A stretch of DNA of 64,000 bases, taken from the NCBI GenBank assembly GCA_964017155.1, contig OZ024861.1, positions 33,311,502 to 33,375,501 of the forward strand. Direction: 5' to 3'. This DNA comes from Oasisia sp. SBJ-2009. Taxonomy: Eukaryota > Annelida > Polychaeta > Sabellida > Siboglinidae. Positions 53,301-64,000 of this stretch are shown here, piece by piece. How positions within the stretch are numbered: position 1 is the first letter of the stretch; each line of letters starts with the position of its first letter. The translations under genes and the position numbers were made by a program. The notes under the pieces are model-generated. The model had not been told where the DNA came from and did no database searches. It saw only the letters and a list, made by a program, of their open reading frames with translations.

Positions 53301-55967
53301 ATGAGCCATATAATTCCTGTTCCTACGACAGACATTAAACAAACATATCAGACAGAGTTATCTCTATATTTGTCATATATTTGTTAGACCCTCACAAACC
53401 CACCTTCTCCAACAGTCGCTGCCCAATTCCCCTAGTGTGTCTCTCCCAGTCACCAATGCCTCTAGAACAGATCCATGTCACAATACAATACAATACAATA
53501 CAATACAATACAATACAATACAATACAATACAATACAATACAATACAATACAATAACCTTTAATGGTCCCAAATTGGAAATTCATGTTGCAGACATTCAC
53601 ATTAACGCAAAAAACATTTCAAATATGTTTTTCACATCTTTTATCAAGAGCGTTCTGGTTTTTTCATTCGTCTGCTGGTATTTCAATCTCAATGTTAAGA
53701 ACAGGAACAGCCTAGAGAGGATTGTACGTATCAGCTTGAAAATAATTGGAAGCACGCAGAGAGATATAATTATATTCTGCAAAAAACAAGTTCTTAGGAA
53801 GACTTGCTCTATTTTAGTAGATGAAAGTCATATCCTGTCACCAATGTTTCATACTATGCCGTCAGGACATCGTTTTAGGTGTCCTGCGTGCAAAACTAAC
53901 CGCAAAAAGTCGTCTTTTATTCCTGTTGCCATTAGTCTGTTTAACGATGCAAAATTAATCTGTTTTATGTATACAATGTTTTATATATTATATATATATA
54001 TTTTATTTATATCAACAATTATATACATTGCCCATCTGAACGAAATGTAACTGCCCATACAGGGATGAATAGTTTGTATTGACTTTTTATTGTATTCTAA
54101 GTGGGACTTGTCTCATTACAGCAAAGGCTGATAGCAACTTATGGAACCAACTCATCACATCACCATGTTAAGTAGACGACATCAGTAACTAACATTCGTG
54201 TATGTTTACTTATAATAAAATGACAGATATAATTAAGCACATTTAAATTCCTTTTCATTATGGTGAAGTGTTACTTACGACCCCTGTCTGTGCTTTCCAC
54301 CCTGAAAACCAAGTCTGGTTGTCTTCGGCATCTGTTTGGAAACTGGCTCAAGTTCTTCATCCGAATCCTTAAAAACATTAATAAAATATAGATCATATTT
54401 CCACATGTTTTCCACATAATAATGCAAACATGCATATTAAACTTTAAAATGTATTATTTTGCCCAATTTGGTATCTCCATTACCATTTTCACATTTAGAG
54501 ATGGACATAGTAATTTCTAATAAATAGTAAGGGAGCGGTGGTCGCACGGTAGAGCGCCGGACTGTCAATTGAGGGGACGGTGGTTTAATCCCACCTACTG
54601 CCGTTTCGAAACTTAAGCAGTTTCGTTCACTCGCAAATGGGCCTATATTTGCCTGTGCCTTTCGGGAGAGACACTAAAAGCTGGTGGTCCCTTCTATCTG
54701 GTGTCTATGCCAGGGGAAGTAAAAGATCCCACACAGGGTGTAAATGTGTAACCTGTAGTGGATTCATAAATTCTCATTGGACTTTGAAATGCCCTGCAAA
54801 GGGCCCCGTCCTCTATCTGAGAGAAGATAAGTTATGGCATAATGATTAATATGTTAAATGTTTATCATTTTTTAGAATAGAACAGTATATTTCTCATGAA
54901 AAAAAGATATTTACTGTGACAAGATCGACTCCATCTTCAACTTCCTTTGTGACTTTGTCTCCAACTTTGACACCACCACTGATAAAGTTGACAGGGGCTG
55001 TGTAGTCCTTTGACCCTCGACCCCCACCTCCAAAACTTGGTCGTTGTTCCTCATCACTGTCTTCAGCCCAGATACCTGCAAATGATGTGTCATTAACCAG
55101 TCTAGCGTCAAATGCATGAAAATACATATGCATGTACACTGAAAATAATATTGTCATATAATACTTATAAATGTTAATTAGGATTATTACACAGCTGGAT
55201 TTTTTGCAGCCTTAATTTAAACATTAACCGATTTCCGAAAGAGACTAGTTCTAGTTCTAGTTGTTTCCAGCAGTCGGCAACGTTCTTTTAACTGACTAGT
55301 CTGTATATGCTGTGGTTACAACGTATGATCTTATGAGGTCTCATTTAACTAGTCAGCCTTTTACAGAACATCTACGCCAAGCCGACCTTTCTATGCTGGC
55401 ACTGAGGATGGTCACTGCCAGGGTACTTGTCGTCCTCAGTGGTTCTTTTACGTCCCAATTTGAGATGGGACCGACATTAACGTGATTCTCCGATTCACGA
55501 GGGATACACAGTCCCCAATGTTGAGAGCCAGATTTTTACATCGAATATATCACAACTGCCGGTACCGGGGATCGAACCCATGCCGACGGCGTGACAGGTG
55601 GATGTGGTAACCACTACCCCACCCGCGACTATGGCATAGCCATATGCAAGTCGAAACAATTGCAAGTAGCTAAATAATTCTTGAAACATTATTAGCAATT
55701 TCTCAAGGAGAATGCATAAGTCAAATTAGTTGCAAGTAAATGGGCCGAACCCACCAATTATCAAGTTGACGTGACTCGTGATGAATATATAATTTTATAA
55801 TTAATTAATTTACATATAAAAAGGGGGAGCAAGTCTCCATGCAACCCAATAAACTTACCGTATGTAGCTTTATTTTTGCTCATACGAAACTGTTTTCTGT
55901 TGGGGTTAAATTCATTTTGAAGATCTTCATCTGTGATTTCAAATCGTTCAACTTCTGGGGACGACAT
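40485..55967 (-). CDS. TFIP11: Tuftelin-interacting protein 11, spliceosome disassembly G-patch factor
   Basis: Nuclear G-patch protein, orthologue of yeast Ntr1/Spp382. It activates the helicase DHX15 to release intron-lariat spliceosomes. Fourteen coding exons in transcript order: 55967-55859, 55075-54915, 54367-54279, 53461-53404, 52934-52719, 52232-52088, 51478-51313, 49325-49058, 47742-47558, 46564-46368, 45660-45442, 44468-44262, 43598-43456 and 40742-40485. All are GT-AG and in phase, giving 806 residues (human 837). The N-terminal TFIP11 motif includes [16 protein letters not shown] (residues 9-24), then RPSFGG and APVNFISGG. The G-patch spans about residues 126-172 ([20 protein letters not shown]). 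The GCFC-type helical domain contains [17 protein letters not shown] and [15 protein letters not shown]. The C-terminus has the conserved [16 protein letters not shown]. The Arg/Glu-rich segment before exon 14 is shorter than in human. Introns 7, 9 and 13 carry splice-junction minisatellites. Confidence 0.97.
40845..41090 (-). mobile_element. Degenerate SINE related to the 26385 copy
   Basis: Matches to the second SINE family include TTACATTTCACTCCCTGGTA (compare TTACACTTTACTTCCCTGAC) and GGCTAGATACTTGTTCATAC (compare AGCCAGGTACTCATTTATGC). The tRNA head is not recognisable. It sits between exon 14 and the 25-bp array in TFIP11 intron 13. Confidence 0.5.
41090..43475 (-). repeat. 25-bp minisatellite anchored on the TFIP11 exon 13 splice donor
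   Basis: About 94 units of 25 bp (plus-strand core TAGTGACACCTACCTCCCTA) fill almost all of intron 13. In transcript sense the unit reads TTGATAGGGAG followed by GTAGGTGTCACTAG. The true exon end reads CTGATAGGGAG|GTAGGTGTC at 43456/43455, so each unit carries the last ten exon bases and the donor. Units closest to the exon are uniform; the far end (41090-41160) is decayed. Sub-variants recur at 550 bp and 625 bp, multiples of the unit, showing block duplications. Confidence 0.97.
44565..44860 (+). mobile_element. tRNA-derived SINE, copy 2
   Basis: Same family as 11978-12300. A box GTTCGCGCGGTAGACCG, B box GGTTCAATCCC, and shared body with AAGTAAAAGATCCCACACAG and TGCGTTAGCCCAAGTTTGG. It lies in TFIP11 intron 11, antisense to the gene. 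Confidence 0.85.
46548..47150 (-). repeat. 28/30-bp minisatellite anchored on the TFIP11 exon 10 splice acceptor
   Basis: About 20 units (plus-strand core TGACCACTGACTGACCAACA then CAGAACAC, with or without an extra AC). The exon 10 acceptor reads GTTGGTCAG|TGAGTGGTC at 46565/46564 and every unit repeats GTTGGTCAGT(C/G)AGTGGTCAG. The array thus includes about a dozen bases of exon 10 itself. On the transcript strand a frame that joins exon 10 in phase stays open across the whole array (to about 47172). Confidence 0.95.
47336..47390. repeat. (TA)n run, TFIP11 intron 9
   Basis: Alternating TA/CA sequence. A nine-base C run follows at about 47451-47459. Confidence 0.9.
47772..48173. mobile_element. 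Possible short hAT-like element, TFIP11 intron 8
   Basis: The ends AGGGTTGGAAAAA and (inverted) GGTGGGCTGGCATT are loosely similar. They are flanked by TTATTTAC and TTATTTAT, a possible 8-bp target duplication with one mismatch. The interior is rich in AATCAAT / ATCGATGATT. The call is tentative. Confidence 0.35.
49326..50830 (-). repeat. 34-bp minisatellite abutting the TFIP11 exon 8 acceptor
   Basis: About 38 clear units of 34 bp (plus-strand core ATATATTGCTTGTAGGACAA then TATGAACGAC) at 49326-50640, with decayed units on to about 50830. The array ends at the acceptor itself: transcript sense TTCTGTCGTTGAG|GTTGACC, where units read CTCTGTCGTTCATATT. The reverse frame joins exon 8 in phase and stays open for over 400 codons. 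Units distal to the exon are the most diverged. Confidence 0.96.
50918..51312 (-). repeat. 22-bp minisatellite anchored on the TFIP11 exon 7 splice donor
   Basis: About 18 units of 22 bp. In transcript sense each reads GTGAGTGCATTACAAAGGTC followed by AC or AT. The true donor is AACGAAA|GTGAGTGCATTAC at 51313/51312, so the intronic part of the donor is repeated in every unit. Many units contain TCACGTGA, a palindromic E-box. Confidence 0.95.
53479..53561 (-). repeat. (ATACA)n pentanucleotide with LINE-like 3' end, TFIP11 intron 3
   Basis: About 16 pure units start 17 bp from the exon 4 acceptor. On the minus strand they follow CCAATTTGGGACCATTAAAGG, which resembles the 3' end of L2-type LINEs before their tail. 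Confidence 0.9.
53629..54055 (+). mobile_element. LINE ORF2 C-terminal fragment (L2/CR1-like)
   Basis: The plus-strand frame reads [20 protein letters not shown], then [29 protein letters not shown] and [19 protein letters not shown]. This is the usual C-terminal block after the reverse transcriptase domain. It is antisense to TFIP11 in intron 3, truncated at its 5' side and lacks the RT and endonuclease domains. Confidence 0.85.
54531..54775 (+). mobile_element. tRNA-derived SINE, copy 3
   Basis: Same family as 11978 and 44565: GGAGCGGTGGTCGCACGGTA, B box GGTTTAATCCC (one change), and AAGTAAAAGATCCCACACAG. TFIP11 intron 2. Confidence 0.85.
55430..55632 (-). mobile_element. tRNA-derived SINE, third family
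   Basis: The minus-strand head GTCGCGGGTGGGGTAGTGG (A box) is followed by a B box GGTTCGATCCCC and a body containing AATCTGGCTCTCAACATTG and GTCCCATCTCAAATTGGGAC. TFIP11 intron 1. Confidence 0.7.
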
Positions 55968-56373
55968 GATAACGATTTCGGCAGTATCGTCGGCACTTCA
56001 GGCTTCAGCTCAGCTTCAGCAGAATACAGTTTTGTTGTTCATGCTGAGAATGACATGGCGACGTAGCGATTATTCATACGAGACTATACCAACTACTAAT
56101 CAAACTAAGATTATGCGGTTAACATTATGCTTACACGCACAACAAAGTAAACTATAACATAAACAACGGCTTAACTAGCGTTTACGTTCGCGTTGTAGCC
56201 GTATTATCGCCCAATTGAAAGCACATCCCGCAAAACCACGCGATACCACGGGAGCGGATCCATACGCATGCGCCAGCTTCACCCAGGCTTAGCAACATGT
56301 CAACAACAACGTTTTGAGAGCAAGCATCGTTTGAACAACGGTCATATGCCGTGATGCTAGCCGGCCGGCCAAA
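55968..56373. promoter_or_regulatory. Shared 406-bp region between TFIP11 and the fifth gene
   Basis: The two genes diverge from here. An NRF1-like site ACGCATGCGCC lies at about 56264-56274, one mismatch from consensus, as is common in bidirectional housekeeping promoters. CpGs are more frequent here than in nearby introns. No TATA box is obvious. Confidence 0.6.
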
Positions 56374-63600
<7,227 letters not shown>

Positions 63601-64000
63601 GTGAGCAAACTTCACAGAGGAGACTATTTCTGTCATTAATACTTTCCATTTATATCTACCATTGTGCTTAATTTGCATTTCGTATACAATTAAACAACGA
63701 ACCTCAGAAATGTGGCCATGTTGCAATTAAGGTCACGTTGCCCTCTTCAGAAGGTGACCTTAACTGACAGGTTCTAAAGTATCTTTACACTACAAATGTC
63801 CACCATGCACTGTAAGTTAACTATCTGTTCTCACTCAACCGTATTTTGAGAAACAAATTGACCAGAATTCAAGTTGACATTTATTCCAAAACAGATAAAC
63901 TGGTCGAGATCACACAAAAAATATCTACAACTAAGTTTCGGACAGACGAATTCTTGAAACATTGCCCCAATTTATTTAGAAAGTATATTCTAAAAATGCC

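Overview
The window is nuclear DNA from an animal. Genes are split by GT-AG introns, exons are GC-rich against AT-rich introns, and the window carries tRNA-derived SINEs, LINE 3' ends, foldback DNA transposons and many satellites. The five genes are all animal-type: a UCP1/2/3-like mitochondrial carrier, NADSYN1, SVIP, TFIP11, and one coiled-coil gene I do not recognise. An invertebrate fits best. Minisatellites seeded on exon-intron junctions are something I recall being described in amphioxus, so a cephalochordate is my first guess, but a lophotrochozoan is not excluded.

Layout: UCP (+, 1894-6179) converges on NADSYN1 (-, 9905-32634). NADSYN1 is head to head with SVIP (+, 32921-37635) across 286 bp. 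SVIP converges on TFIP11 (-, 40485-55967). TFIP11 is head to head with the unidentified gene (+, 56374 to beyond 63600) across 406 bp. The order is therefore strictly alternating, with two short shared promoter regions. For UCP, NADSYN1, SVIP and TFIP11 I traced every coding exon with phase-consistent GT-AG junctions, giving predicted proteins of 343, 783, 80 and 806 residues.

The genes do not form one pathway. UCP is an inner-membrane anion/proton carrier. NADSYN1 makes NAD+ from the deamido precursor using glutamine. SVIP is a small membrane-anchored p97/VCP adaptor. TFIP11 is the G-patch protein that helps DHX15 take spliceosomes apart.

The most striking feature is a set of six long intronic minisatellites with unrelated unit sequences (22, 23, 24, 25, 28/30 and 34 bp), plus a seventh degenerate one (32 bp). 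Each begins at, or within a few bases of, a splice site of NADSYN1, TFIP11 or the fifth gene. In most of them the unit is a copy of that very junction, so the pre-mRNA carries tens of tandem decoy donor or acceptor sites next to the real one. Four arrays are in TFIP11, and TFIP11 intron 7 has a different array at each end. In several arrays the junction-proximal units are the most uniform and the distal ones the most decayed, which suggests growth from the splice site outward.

Other notable structures are an 8-bp-TSD hairpin MITE, a TTAA-flanked foldback MITE and a third inverted-repeat element in the introns of SVIP; a 39-bp intergenic satellite with an unbroken reading frame; and several microsatellites that look like expanded LINE tails.
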